From Chlamydiota bacterium (GTDB lineage: Bacteria > Chlamydiota > Chlamydiia > Chlamydiales > Rhabdochlamydiaceae): 59,343 nt of DNA. Under the pieces are notes generated by a model that ran no database searches, had not been told where the DNA came from, and saw only the letters and a list, made by a program, of their open reading frames with translations. Both the position numbers and the translations under genes were made by a program. How positions within the stretch are numbered: position 1 is the stretch's first letter; every line of letters begins with the position of its first letter. Below are positions 34,905 to 42,984 of this stretch, one piece after another. The DNA lies in contig JABDAY010000001.1 in NCBI GenBank assembly GCA_013288895.1, forward strand, positions 1-59,343. Direction: 5' to 3'.

Positions 34905-36637
34905 TAACTAAGCATGAGTCCGAGATGCCATTTGCCAAAGCCACTGCGGTAGGCTGCGGCAACTGTATTCTGTGAAGGCATGGTGTGTAGCTTAAAGCCA
35001 TAGTCAGAGCGGAAGGCAAGATTAGGGTTAATGAGGTAACGAAGGCCCAGACCTACGCTCCAAGCATATTGATGTCCAAAATCTCCTACTCCTGAAGGGT
35101 GATAAAGGGTTCCGATTCCATAATCCATAAAACCTAAAAAGATCAATTGATCTTTAATTTTTTTTGGAAAATAACCTATGGGAGTAATAGTAGGAAGGCG
35201 AAGTTCAACGTTAACAACCAAACCATTATCTGAGTCATACTCATCTTCATTATACCCACGCACCGTATTGTATCCTCCAATCGGGAATAATTCAGTAGGA
35301 GGAAGAGCTCCTGTGGCTCTTTGAAAACGGAATAATCCTGCCAAAGAAAACTTTTTAGGAAGTTGAACTACATCTCCGACGGTTAGCAAGGCATAAGCAT
35401 ATGTATGTTTCGAAAACGGCCTCACAGCATTAAAAGCAGCATTTGATTGATGAGGAAGAAAATGGAAAGGGCTCCAATACCCATTAAAATCGACCCACCA
35501 ATAATTCGCTTTAGTTCTATTTTCGACATGGTAATTTCCTGTAAGTTGAGAAATCTGTTCTTTCTGAATAATAGAAGTGACTACTTCAATAACCACTTCT
35601 TCTGCAGTAAGATTTAATAAATTGCTATTACTATATTTTAAATCAAAACCCAATGTCAGGCTTTGACTAAAGACTGTATATAAAGGTTTAAAAGGGATCG
35701 CGTAACGCAATCTTTCCTGGTTAGCGGTTAGCCCTGCGTTAAAGCCTGGAATCTCAGGCTTGACAATGGAATAATTGCCAAAAAGTGTTAGAGAATGTTG
35801 CCAAGGTAGAAGACAAAGATAATTCCCTGTATGAGAGATATACCTCTGGGGAAAATTGGAAGTCATGTATTGATAGGTAAGAAGGTCATCGAGCCGAAAG
35901 GCATTGCCCCAAGTAAGCCCTCCGGAAAATCTGTCGTTTCCTGTCGAGGGATTTCCACTATTATCACCACTAGTAAAAAAACGGATGGGAAAACGATCTT
36001 TTGTCGTGACTTCAATATCTACCGTGTCCGGATCACTTGAATCGACATATTCATAATCAGAATGGTGAAAAGGATTCTGGTTCATCCACGCAATGTCATT
36101 TCTAAGGACTTCTTCGTTGATCTCATCCCCTTCTTTTAGATGGATATATTTAGCCAATTCTCTCTTAGGCCACCACTTAGCACCTTTAAAAATAAGTTTT
36201 CCAAGTCTTTGTTCTGTAATCAAAATTTGGACAACACCATCCCCAACATATTGCAAAGGCACTTCAACAACTACGGCCGGATGGGAGTTTGCTCGGAAAT
36301 AGCGAATAATTTCTTTTTTCAGAGCAATTATTTGATCTTTTACAAGAGGTTTTCCTAAAAAAGGCTGCGCAATTTTGACGAGGGCTTGATCCCCTCCCGG
36401 CACTTCCAAATCCACAATCTGGATTCCAACCAGATCTTGCCTACCCTCTTTAATGATCTGCCCTGACTTGCTTGTAAAGAAAATCCCTTTCGTGATGACT
36501 ATTTCCTCTGCGCCAAAAAGAAGGGATTCAATAGATTCGTTTTGATCCGGGGCTATTTCCTCTATGCCAAAAAGAAAGGGATGGGGGATCGTTAAAAGAA
36601 GGGATGCAATACTGATGAAAAGTGTATTTTTACGCAT
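34901..36637 (-). CDS. TpsB/ShlB-type two-partner secretion transporter
   Basis: 578-aa outer-membrane transporter of the FhaC/ShlB family. Signal peptide MRKNTLFISIASLLLTIPHP, two POTRA-like domains near 60-130 and 135-205 (FRANSHPAVVVEVPLQ, VQILITEQRLGKLIFKGAKW), then a beta barrel from about 215 with conserved GGYNTVRGY as in the family loop that plugs the pore, and a C-terminal strand ending WHLGLMLSY. No TpsA substrate with a filamentous-hemagglutinin domain is encoded in the window. Third gene of an operon after the cyclase and FecR genes. Confidence 0.88.
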   Translation of the reverse strand: MRKNTLFISIASLLLTIPHPFLFGIEEIAPDQNESIESLLFGAEEIVITKGIFFTSKSGQIIKEGRQDLVGIQIVDLEVPGGDQALVKIAQPFLGKPLVKDQIIALKKEIIRYFRANSHPAVVVEVPLQYVGDGVVQILITEQRLGKLIFKGAKWWPKRELAKYIHLKEGDEINEEVLRNDIAWMNQNPFHHSDYEYVDSSDPDTVDIEVTTKDRFPIRFFTSGDNSGNPSTGNDRFSGGLTWGNAFRLDDLLTYQYMTSNFPQRYISHTGNYLCLLPWQHSLTLFGNYSIVKPEIPGFNAGLTANQERLRYAIPFKPLYTVFSQSLTLGFDLKYSNSNLLNLTAEEVVIEVVTSIIQKEQISQLTGNYHVENRTKANYWWVDFNGYWSPFHFLPHQSNAAFNAVRPFSKHTYAYALLTVGDVVQLPKKFSLAGLFRFQRATGALPPTELFPIGGYNTVRGYNEDEYDSDNGLVVNVELRLPTITPIGYFPKKIKDQLIFLGFMDYGIGTLYHPSGVGDFGHQYAWSVGLGLRYLINPNLAFRSDYGFKLHTMPSQNTVAAAYRSGFGKWHLGLMLSY

Positions 36638-36660
36638 AGGAGTCTTTGTACCAATAAATT

Positions 36661-37371
36661 TTAAGGACAGTGCCCTTCCTTAGGAGTGATTTGCATGTGA
36701 CCCGGCGGTACCAGAGCGCCTCCCGCTCTGGTGCCTGATCTACCTTCAAAGTTTTTTGCCCCTTCAGGTGGCTTAAAATTAGCCCGGGAAAGCGGTGATG
36801 GCTGAGTAGATTGGGCAGCCGGTTTCCTGTTTTTTAAAATACTGGCAAACCTATCCATTCCCTCCCCTATCAGTACTGATCCCTGAGAGTTACTCACTTC
36901 AACAGTCCCCTGCAAGCAGCTACAATACATTTGTCCTTTGACGATATTAACTTCTAAAATCGTACCTCGAAGTCCAATGGTCGCAACAGGAGTTTGTATA
37001 GAAACACCTAAAGGATTTGTTGTAGCAATAGAGCCACTAATAAGCCTAAACCCTCCCTTAACCAAAGACATTAAGCTATGATCTGCCTTATTGGGATTCT
37101 TAAAACTATAAGAGTCTACACGAAATTCTGTTGAAGGAATTAAATTAACAAGCCCTCCATCCGAGAACTTCAATTGTGCTTTTGATCCGTCCTCACATAC
37201 TACAGTTTCTGATGCATAAAAAAGGTCTCCCCGTTTAAGCTCTCGTTCTACATTATCGGAAGCTACACCCTTTACAGTCCCTTCCGTTGTAATTATTACC
37301 CCTACAGGAGTATTTGCTGCAAAAATAGTGCTTTGCACAATTACAATAAGAAACAGGAGAATTTTCTGCAT
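36661..37371 (-). CDS. FecR-domain protein, exported
   Basis: 236-aa protein with signal peptide MQKILLFLIVIVQSTIFA and a FecR domain: GTVKGVASDNVERELKRGD, VVCEDGSKAQLKFSDGG, LIPSTEFRVDS and TPVATIGLRGTILEVNI. FecR domains in this setting are periplasmic and often accompany CHASE2 and TPS genes. Start at ATG 37371; the upstream in-frame ATG at 37410 has no support and lies in the cyclase gene. The C-terminal 50 residues are Pro/Gly-rich and unstructured. Between the cyclase and TpsB genes, same strand. Confidence 0.85.
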   Translation of the reverse strand: MQKILLFLIVIVQSTIFAANTPVGVIITTEGTVKGVASDNVERELKRGDLFYASETVVCEDGSKAQLKFSDGGLVNLIPSTEFRVDSYSFKNPNKADHSLMSLVKGGFRLISGSIATTNPLGVSIQTPVATIGLRGTILEVNIVKGQMYCSCLQGTVEVSNSQGSVLIGEGMDRFASILKNRKPAAQSTQPSPLSRANFKPPEGAKNFEGRSGTRAGGALVPPGHMQITPKEGHCP

Positions 37372-37381
37372 TTTGTTTTCC

Positions 37382-39637
37382 TTATTTTTCCTGGCTAGTG
37401 TAAGCACCATCCCAGTCTGGGCCAGGAGGGGTTTGGCGAAGCGAGCTAATTCTATTTAAATAAACCTCATATAATTCTTTATCTCGCGGATAGTCCATAG
37501 CTAAATGCTTAAATAAATTCTCCGCATTATCCCACTGTTGGTTAAAATAAGCCTCTAAACCTTTATGATGCCTTTCCAGTTCCACTTTTAATTCCCCGCT
37601 TGCCTCTGCTGCGCTGCAAATAGGGTTATAAATCAGAACAGCTGTTTTTTTCCCTTTTACTCTAATCTTATCCAACATTTTATAAGCAAACTCATTTTTT
37701 GTTTGCAAGTAAGTTGTTTCTCCTACAATAACATCCACATGATAAAACCTGGTTTGTGATTCTAATCTTGAAGCTAAATTTACAGCATCTCCCAAAACAG
37801 TGTAAGCCCTGCGGAATTTTGAACCCATATCGCCCACATTCATCACTCCTGTATTGACCCCAACACCAATTTTAATCATCGGTTTTCCTTCAGAAACAAA
37901 AGCTTTATTAAGCGCAATTAAACCCTGTTGCACTGCTAGTGCATTACTTACGGCATGAAATGCATGTTTTGGATCCTCTAGTGGAGCACCCCAAAATGCT
38001 ATCACCAGGTCCCCTACATATTTATCTATGGTTCCCATATGATTGAAAATAATCTCTGTCGTAGAAGTGAAATAACGGTTAAGAAGTTGCTTAAGTTCTG
38101 TCGCCGTTAATTTTTCAGATAAGGTAGTAAAGCCTATGATATCGGCGAATAAAACAGATAATTCTTTGCTCTCTCCTTCCAAGCTAAAGCCCTCCCCCTT
38201 TTTAAGCATATTTTCTAAATATGCAGGGGGTACGTACTGACCGAACACCGCCTTCAATTCTTTCCCTTTTTTTGATTCAAAAAGATATCCCCATATGAGG
38301 TTCAATAAAAAGAGGATAAACAGAAGGGTGATAGGAAGAATTGTGGAGAGAACAAGACCATATTCGGTCCAGATCCATTGATTTAAAAAAATCAGCGCTA
38401 TAGATAAGGAAAAACAGAGCAAACAAATTCCTAAAACTTCGAAAAAGGGGATCAACAGGGCATAAATGACACCTAAAGCTAACATAACAAACAGAATCAC
38501 CCCTCTTCCCCAAGAGGGTTTGTAGGGTAAATAGTTATCAATGATTCCGGCTGCTACGCTCGCATGCACTTCAATCCCAGGAAAATTAGGAGCCACTGCA
38601 GTTGCACGCACATCCCCTATTGTAGAAGCTGTCGCACCAATAAAAATTAATTTGTTTTCGATTAGGTCCCGCGCAACTTTGTCATTTAACACATCGATGA
38701 CAGAAACATAAGGAAAAGAAAAGGGGGGCCCTCGATGAGGGATTAACATTCTTCCTGTAGCATCTGTAGGAATAAATAACCGATCCATTTTAATTCCTTC
38801 TAAAACAGCAGCATTTCCATATTTTCCCGTAACAAGTTCAATTTTTTTGGCAAGCAAATACAAACTTACCGCTTGTAAAGAAAGGGAGGCATAAACTCCA
38901 GATTCATGACGTAAAAGTAGAGGGGTGAATCTTAAGACGCCATCAGGATCGGGGGCTGCATTAATAAATCCACTAGCTTTTGCGACATCTTGCAATATAT
39001 TGATATTAGCAAGAAAACTCTGCTTATTTGGAATAGCAAGCAGCTTTGTCATCTCAGGAGTTAATTCCAAAAAAGGCGGAGGGAGTACGCCAGTTGTCAC
39101 CCCGCTATCTAAAAAAACCATCCCTAATACAGATTCCCCCAAGGCAAGGCTTTTTGCAAAAACAGCATCATAATCAAAAAGCCTTTTCATCCCCTCCAAT
39201 TCAGATAAAGCATTTGCCCCCTGAATCTGGGGAGTTTTTTTCACCGTTTGGATGATCTCATCTACAATATTCTGCTCTGGATCGGGAAAAGTGATATCAA
39301 AAGCAACAACCGTCGCTCCATTTTTGTAAAGTTTATCAAGTAAATCTGCAAATCTCTCTCTGGACCAGGGCCATTTCTCTTCTGCCTTAAAACTTTTATC
39401 GTCGATGGCAACAATCGTAATAGGCACATCTTTTTTAAGAGGTTTATGCGTATGGCGCACTTCTAAATCATATTCAAAATTTTCAAGGGAATTTACCCAG
39501 GCGGCTATAGGTTCAGGATTAATAAAAAGAATCAAAGAAAAAACCACTACGAGAAAAAGTCCAAAAAAAAGAGGAATGAGTTTTTCCCTCATTCTGGCGA
39601 TGGCTTTAGGCAGAGAGTTAAAAAACAGTTTGCTCAT
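37382..39637 (-). CDS. CHASE2-sensor class III adenylate cyclase
   Basis: 751-aa membrane cyclase that makes cAMP. One membrane segment near 18-40, a periplasmic CHASE2 domain (IAIDDKSFKAEEKWPWSRE, VVAFDITFPDPEQN), three more membrane segments around 345-450, then a class III catalytic domain from about 490. Metal-binding Asp in LFADIIGF and YVGDLVIAFWG, the substrate Lys in IDKYVGD, an adenine-type Asp in LGDAVN and the Asn/Arg pair in NLASRLES are all present, so ATP is the expected substrate. A helical C-terminal tail follows. Start ATG 39637. First gene of the FecR-TpsB operon. Confidence 0.9.
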   Translation of the reverse strand: MSKLFFNSLPKAIARMREKLIPLFFGLFLVVVFSLILFINPEPIAAWVNSLENFEYDLEVRHTHKPLKKDVPITIVAIDDKSFKAEEKWPWSRERFADLLDKLYKNGATVVAFDITFPDPEQNIVDEIIQTVKKTPQIQGANALSELEGMKRLFDYDAVFAKSLALGESVLGMVFLDSGVTTGVLPPPFLELTPEMTKLLAIPNKQSFLANINILQDVAKASGFINAAPDPDGVLRFTPLLLRHESGVYASLSLQAVSLYLLAKKIELVTGKYGNAAVLEGIKMDRLFIPTDATGRMLIPHRGPPFSFPYVSVIDVLNDKVARDLIENKLIFIGATASTIGDVRATAVAPNFPGIEVHASVAAGIIDNYLPYKPSWGRGVILFVMLALGVIYALLIPFFEVLGICLLCFSLSIALIFLNQWIWTEYGLVLSTILPITLLFILFLLNLIWGYLFESKKGKELKAVFGQYVPPAYLENMLKKGEGFSLEGESKELSVLFADIIGFTTLSEKLTATELKQLLNRYFTSTTEIIFNHMGTIDKYVGDLVIAFWGAPLEDPKHAFHAVSNALAVQQGLIALNKAFVSEGKPMIKIGVGVNTGVMNVGDMGSKFRRAYTVLGDAVNLASRLESQTRFYHVDVIVGETTYLQTKNEFAYKMLDKIRVKGKKTAVLIYNPICSAAEASGELKVELERHHKGLEAYFNQQWDNAENLFKHLAMDYPRDKELYEVYLNRISSLRQTPPGPDWDGAYTSQEK

Positions 39638-39741
39638 AAAACACTCATAACACAAAAAAAATTTACTAAGATAGCTATAAAAAAACCCTTTGTTTCAAAT
39701 AATTAATTGACAGACTAATTATAATGAGTTAGGTTTAATTT

Positions 39742-40044
39742 ATGAGGACAGCTTATTTAGCATTAGTCACATTATGTTCTCTTGGAATTGGAGGGTATAG
39801 CCTGGCGGAGGTTCTTTTCGCAGCGGACACCCCCCGTAGAGAATCAGTGCCTGGTTTATATCAAGATCCCAACTGGTCCAGGTTCCAAGATCCTGAAGAG
39901 AACCAGAACCAGATCCTTTGGCACGGCCCGGGATGGTACAACGGTTCATGGTATGAAAATGAAAAGGACTATGACAGAGGCAAAACCACCGATCCCACTA
40001 AAAAATCGCCCAAAAAACAAACATCAAATGCACCCAATTCTTGA
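39742..40044 (+). CDS. small exported protein of unknown function
   Basis: 100-aa protein with signal-like MRTAYLALVTLCSLGIGGYS. The rest is short, Trp/Pro/Asn-rich (DPNWSRFQDPEENQNQILWH, GPGWYNGSWYEN) and ends with a Lys/Pro tail. No family recognised. It is divergent from the cyclase operon. Its last codons run into the start of the AbiEii remnant, so the present stop (TGA at 40042-40044) may not be the original one. Confidence 0.5.
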   Translation: MRTAYLALVTLCSLGIGGYSLAEVLFAADTPRRESVPGLYQDPNWSRFQDPEENQNQILWHGPGWYNGSWYENEKDYDRGKTTDPTKKSPKKQTSNAPNS

Positions 40045-40200
40045 ACAGTCGGCGTTTTAAAAAAGGCTGATTTCGAAAAAACCGTGCCTCTCTAATCCCA
40101 AAAGTGCCGTTTGCTGTAAAATTTCTCGGAGCTTTGTTTGTTCGCTAATTTTTGTATTTTCATATTGAGAAATCATACTTTTAATATTCTTATTGTTCAC
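40044..40200 (-). pseudogene. truncated AbiEii-type toxin gene
   Basis: On the minus strand from GTG 40200 the codons give VNNKNIKSMISQYENTKISE, then KLREILQQTALLGLERHGFF, which parallels MNPAIQLMLERYQ...ALREILQEIALVGL of the intact AbiEii at 41361. It then jumps, with a frame change, to SKSAFFKTPTVQEL, matching KSAFLKTPTVQEL of the intact gene about 75 residues further on. So an internal deletion of most of the catalytic region plus a frameshift is visible. The GTG overlaps a TGA (GTGA) of an upstream frame ending LANIIGLL, as in a toxin-antitoxin pair. Confidence 0.75.
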
Positions 40201-40301
40201 AGTAATCCTATGATGTTTGCAAGAGTTTTTACTCCGGGAGATCTGTAACTCTCTGCTATTTCAGATATTGGATATTTAAATTGCTTTTCAGGGAATTTCC
40301 T

Positions 40302-40332
40302 CCAGAATATCCAATAAAATTGGATATTCTGG
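40302..40332. repeat. 14-bp stem hairpin
   Basis: CCAGAATATCCAAT and its exact complement around AAA. It stands upstream of the AbiEii remnant; a terminator role is not clear because no T tract follows. The rest of 40201-40502 shows no intact gene. Confidence 0.6.
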
Positions 40333-40502
40333 CGTTTTCCAAGAGAATTTTTCTTTAAATAACGCTAATCATCGAGTAGGCATAGGCAATCATGCGCTTG
40401 GGAGGGATCTTCGTAGAGGAAATTTCAACTCTAATGCATCTATACCCATAATCCTCCTCAAAAACAAGTAATCGTGATAGCAGTTAACAAGCTTACTGCC
40501 AA

Positions 40503-40979
40503 TTATAGTTGCCAAGTATACCAAGAGCCATCCTCAAAACATACAGGCACTCCGGGATGATGAGGGTCATTGATCATTAACACGTTAAGATGGTCATAAC
40601 GATCCATGTGATCACAAAGGGACAGAGCTTGGTTCTGTTTAACAAATCCCTCTGAATGCATGCCTAAAGCTTTCAAACGTTTACTCTCTCCAAGCAGCAC
40701 CATACCTGCATAATAACAGAAAAATTTTAAACGGTTTTCTGGTGTATCTTTCTCAGGAATTTTACTTGTAAGTGCAGCCTTCCCAACGGCAGTCACGATT
40801 GCTTGTCTATCCTCTAAACAAACAAGTTTATGATATTTAGTCCAATCTGCAATTTGACATCCTCTTCCGCAATACAATTGATCACACGTCGGGCAAAACA
40901 CTAAAATGTCATGAGGATCTATTTGCCTTCTACAATATGGATAATGGCATATTGGTGGGAATGCTGGTGACCATGACAT
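40503..40979 (-). CDS. MYND-type zinc finger protein 3
   Basis: 158-aa protein with a complete MYND-like finger at 11-55: CHYPYC, CPTC, YCGRGCQ, then W..YHKLVC. The finger is similar to those of the two MYND proteins at 11.7 and 12.6 kb, but the remaining 100 residues differ and are not repeated there. It lacks the low-complexity N-terminus. Start ATG 40979 after AAGGAAAAA. A third eukaryote-like protein of this type in one 59-kb segment points to expansion of the family. Function in host interaction is inferred. Confidence 0.78.
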   Translation of the reverse strand: MSWSPAFPPICHYPYCRRQIDPHDILVFCPTCDQLYCGRGCQIADWTKYHKLVCLEDRQAIVTAVGKAALTSKIPEKDTPENRLKFFCYYAGMVLLGESKRLKALGMHSEGFVKQNQALSLCDHMDRYDHLNVLMINDPHHPGVPVCFEDGSWYTWQL

Positions 40980-41082
40980 GTTTTTTCCTTTTGATTAATT
41001 TTATACTGGTATGATTATAACAGAAAATACAAAATCAATCCATGTCTTTCCTTCTATAACCCAATGGGCTAAAACTATGTAG

Positions 41083-41257
41083 CCTTAGGGATCGTCAAAC
41101 AATAACTTAAAGTATTTTGCGGCCATTATGGCAGCCCATCTTTGAAGGATCGCTCCTCGAAGGTATTGAATTAATATCTCCCTCGTCGCGATTCTTCAAA
41201 TCTGAGCCACCCTAAGACCACCAAATGCTTTAATTTATTATTTGACGATCCCTTAGG
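41083..41257. mobile_element. MITE-like element
   Basis: 175 bp with terminal inverted repeats of about 30 bp, CCTTAGGGATCGTCAAACAA at the left and its near-complement at the right (two or three differences). The inside holds a second imperfect inverted pair around TCTTTGAAGGATCGC / GCGATTCTTCAAA. It codes for nothing. It is flanked by the MYND gene and the partial copy of the M50 gene end. Target-site duplication cannot be confirmed by eye. Confidence 0.65.
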
Positions 41258-41287
41258 GCACCGCCCTAGGTTTTCTTGGAGGATTTA

Positions 41288-41398
41288 AGGAATTGTTGGA
41301 AGGCTGGGGTACCACGGATGGGGTCAAAGGTGGGGTCGTTTAGGACCTCTGAAATGTTGTCTATCCCTTGTTCCCAGGCGGCTTTGAGCCAGCCGATT
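41288..41398. repeat. duplicated 3' end of the M50 protease gene (left copy)
   Basis: 111 bases, about 90% identical to 43001-43111, which encodes the C-terminus of the M50 protease. The two copies bracket the AbiE operon in the same orientation. The last coding bases and stop of AbiEii lie in this copy, read in another frame, giving its NESAGSKPPGNKG end. Confidence 0.88.
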
Positions 41399-42272
41399 CG
41401 TTGTTGTTCTTTAACTCAGTATCCGTAGTCTGAATACTCTCTATTAAATGATGGAAAAACTCCTTAGACCAGGTCCTTCTAATTGCCTCTTGATCTCTAA
41501 CAAAATGCACGGCATCCTCAATGGCAGAAGGCACATCCAATTGATCGATCCGATCTTTGGCTATTTTCAGAAAAGCGGCGCGATGTAAAATGTCTTTTTG
41601 TCCATTTAACATGGAGAAAAGGGGTAGATTTAAAGGAATTTTTCTTCGGATAAACCAGACCACGTCATACCAGTCCCTCCCTTTGACCCGACCCTTCCAT
41701 GCACGAAAAAGAGCGGCATGCATTTTGCACGCAAAAAGGCTCTCCTCACTCACGCATCTAACGGATACAGCGACAGGCTGCGATAGAAATTTTTGTTCGC
41801 AAACATACGTTAAAGAAGGATCTGTATCAATCTCCACTTTAATGCGGATCAAAGTCTCGGGATGTATCCCTTTAAAAAAATCAGAATGAACGCCTATTTT
41901 TATAAGCTCTTGGACAGTCGGCGTTTTTAAAAAGGCTGATTTTATAGCCGTTTGAGCCTTCTTTTCTTTTTCAACAAAAGAAACCTCAAAGCCAAAAGAA
42001 GCAAGCTCATTTCTAATTACATCGCCGAAAGGATGCCAGCTCCAATGAGGATTGGGTACAAGCAAAGTAAAATCGAGGTCTTCAGAGAAACGGTCGAGGC
42101 CATAAAAAATGCGTAGAGCCGTCCCCCCATAAAAAGCAGCGTGTTCAAAAAACTTTCCACGCCACAGCCCTACAAGAGCAATTTCCTGCAATATTTCACG
42201 TAGAGCCTGTTCATGCTCTTGCAATGATCTACATTGATATCTTTCTAGCATCAACTGAATGGCTGGGTTCAT
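41361..42272 (-). CDS. AbiEii-type nucleotidyltransferase toxin
   Basis: Toxin of a type IV AbiE toxin-antitoxin/abortive infection system, 303 aa. The nucleotidyltransferase signature FYGGTALR and SEDLDF are present near residues 47-70, and RIKVEIDTDP later supplies the third acidic site. Relatives (AbiEii, MenT) add nucleotides to tRNA or another acceptor and slow growth or block phage. It overlaps the upstream AbiEi by four bases. Its C-terminal 15 residues are borrowed from the duplicated M50 gene end, so the original stop was probably lost during insertion. Confidence 0.88.
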   Translation of the reverse strand: MNPAIQLMLERYQCRSLQEHEQALREILQEIALVGLWRGKFFEHAAFYGGTALRIFYGLDRFSEDLDFTLLVPNPHWSWHPFGDVIRNELASFGFEVSFVEKEKKAQTAIKSAFLKTPTVQELIKIGVHSDFFKGIHPETLIRIKVEIDTDPSLTYVCEQKFLSQPVAVSVRCVSEESLFACKMHAALFRAWKGRVKGRDWYDVVWFIRRKIPLNLPLFSMLNGQKDILHRAAFLKIAKDRIDQLDVPSAIEDAVHFVRDQEAIRRTWSKEFFHHLIESIQTTDTELKNNNESAGSKPPGNKG

Positions 42273-42925
42273 GATGATTTCCTACACTGTATGAGGTAAT
42301 TAATAGCACTATGGGGATGGGCCTGATGGATCTCTTTTAACAGATCAAGATCAAGGGTATTAAGGTCTTCTTCCTCTATGCGCAAATCTTCGAATAGAGT
42401 TGCTCGAAAATGTTTTTTCGATGAAAAAGCACCTCTACGCAATACTAATAAATCTGCAAGCGCTTTTTCTTTCGTCGCTACCAGGGCTTGCTGTTTGGAG
42501 GATAGTTTAATTAAAGTCACCCCAACAGAAAAAGCCTGCATAGGAACATGATTATAAGTGAAAAACCCGAGAGGAGTCTGAAATTCCCTCGAGCGTTGTG
42601 TAGTGACGCTTGTAACAGTTGTTACTTTTTCAGGAATTAAACGATAATATTGGCATGCCCACTCTAGAGAAACATAGGAAGGACCGTAAATCATATTAGC
42701 CAGTACTTCTGATGAGTAGGGATTTCTTGCAAATTTTTCCCCGAAAATATAAAGCCCCTTTTTAACACGAATTAATGCTTTTATTTTCAAGAGATGATTT
42801 AACTTTACTCTAGGGTTTTTATAGCTTTTAAGGCATTCCATTACAAAGCCATAATCTAACTCCTCTCCAGGAGCCTCCTCCAACAGAACACCTATCCCCG
42901 GGTCAATACCCAAAAACCTACCCAT
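42269..42925 (-). CDS. AbiEi-type antitoxin/repressor
   Basis: 218-aa antitoxin partner of AbiEii. N-terminal winged-helix region (LLKIKALIRVKKGLYIFG) followed by the conserved AbiEi segment SSEVLANMIYGPSYVSLEWA and YYRLIPEKVTTVTSVTT. In the family this protein represses the operon by binding its promoter and neutralises the toxin. Start ATG 42925; the last bases overlap AbiEii ATG. The region upstream to 42985 holds a short A+T-rich promoter. The pair lies between direct repeats at 41288 and 43001. Confidence 0.85.
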   Translation of the reverse strand: MGRFLGIDPGIGVLLEEAPGEELDYGFVMECLKSYKNPRVKLNHLLKIKALIRVKKGLYIFGEKFARNPYSSEVLANMIYGPSYVSLEWACQYYRLIPEKVTTVTSVTTQRSREFQTPLGFFTYNHVPMQAFSVGVTLIKLSSKQQALVATKEKALADLLVLRRGAFSSKKHFRATLFEDLRIEEEDLNTLDLDLLKEIHQAHPHSAINYLIQCRKSS

Positions 42926-42984
42926 ATTTCACCTGTAAGTTAATATAATGCTAACATATTGGTCATTTTCAAGCAAATAAAAGA

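Noticed and set aside
41361..41400. The AbiEii C-terminus as an original protein tail
   Set aside because: These codons lie in the duplicated M50 gene end, in a different frame and are better explained as read-through after insertion.
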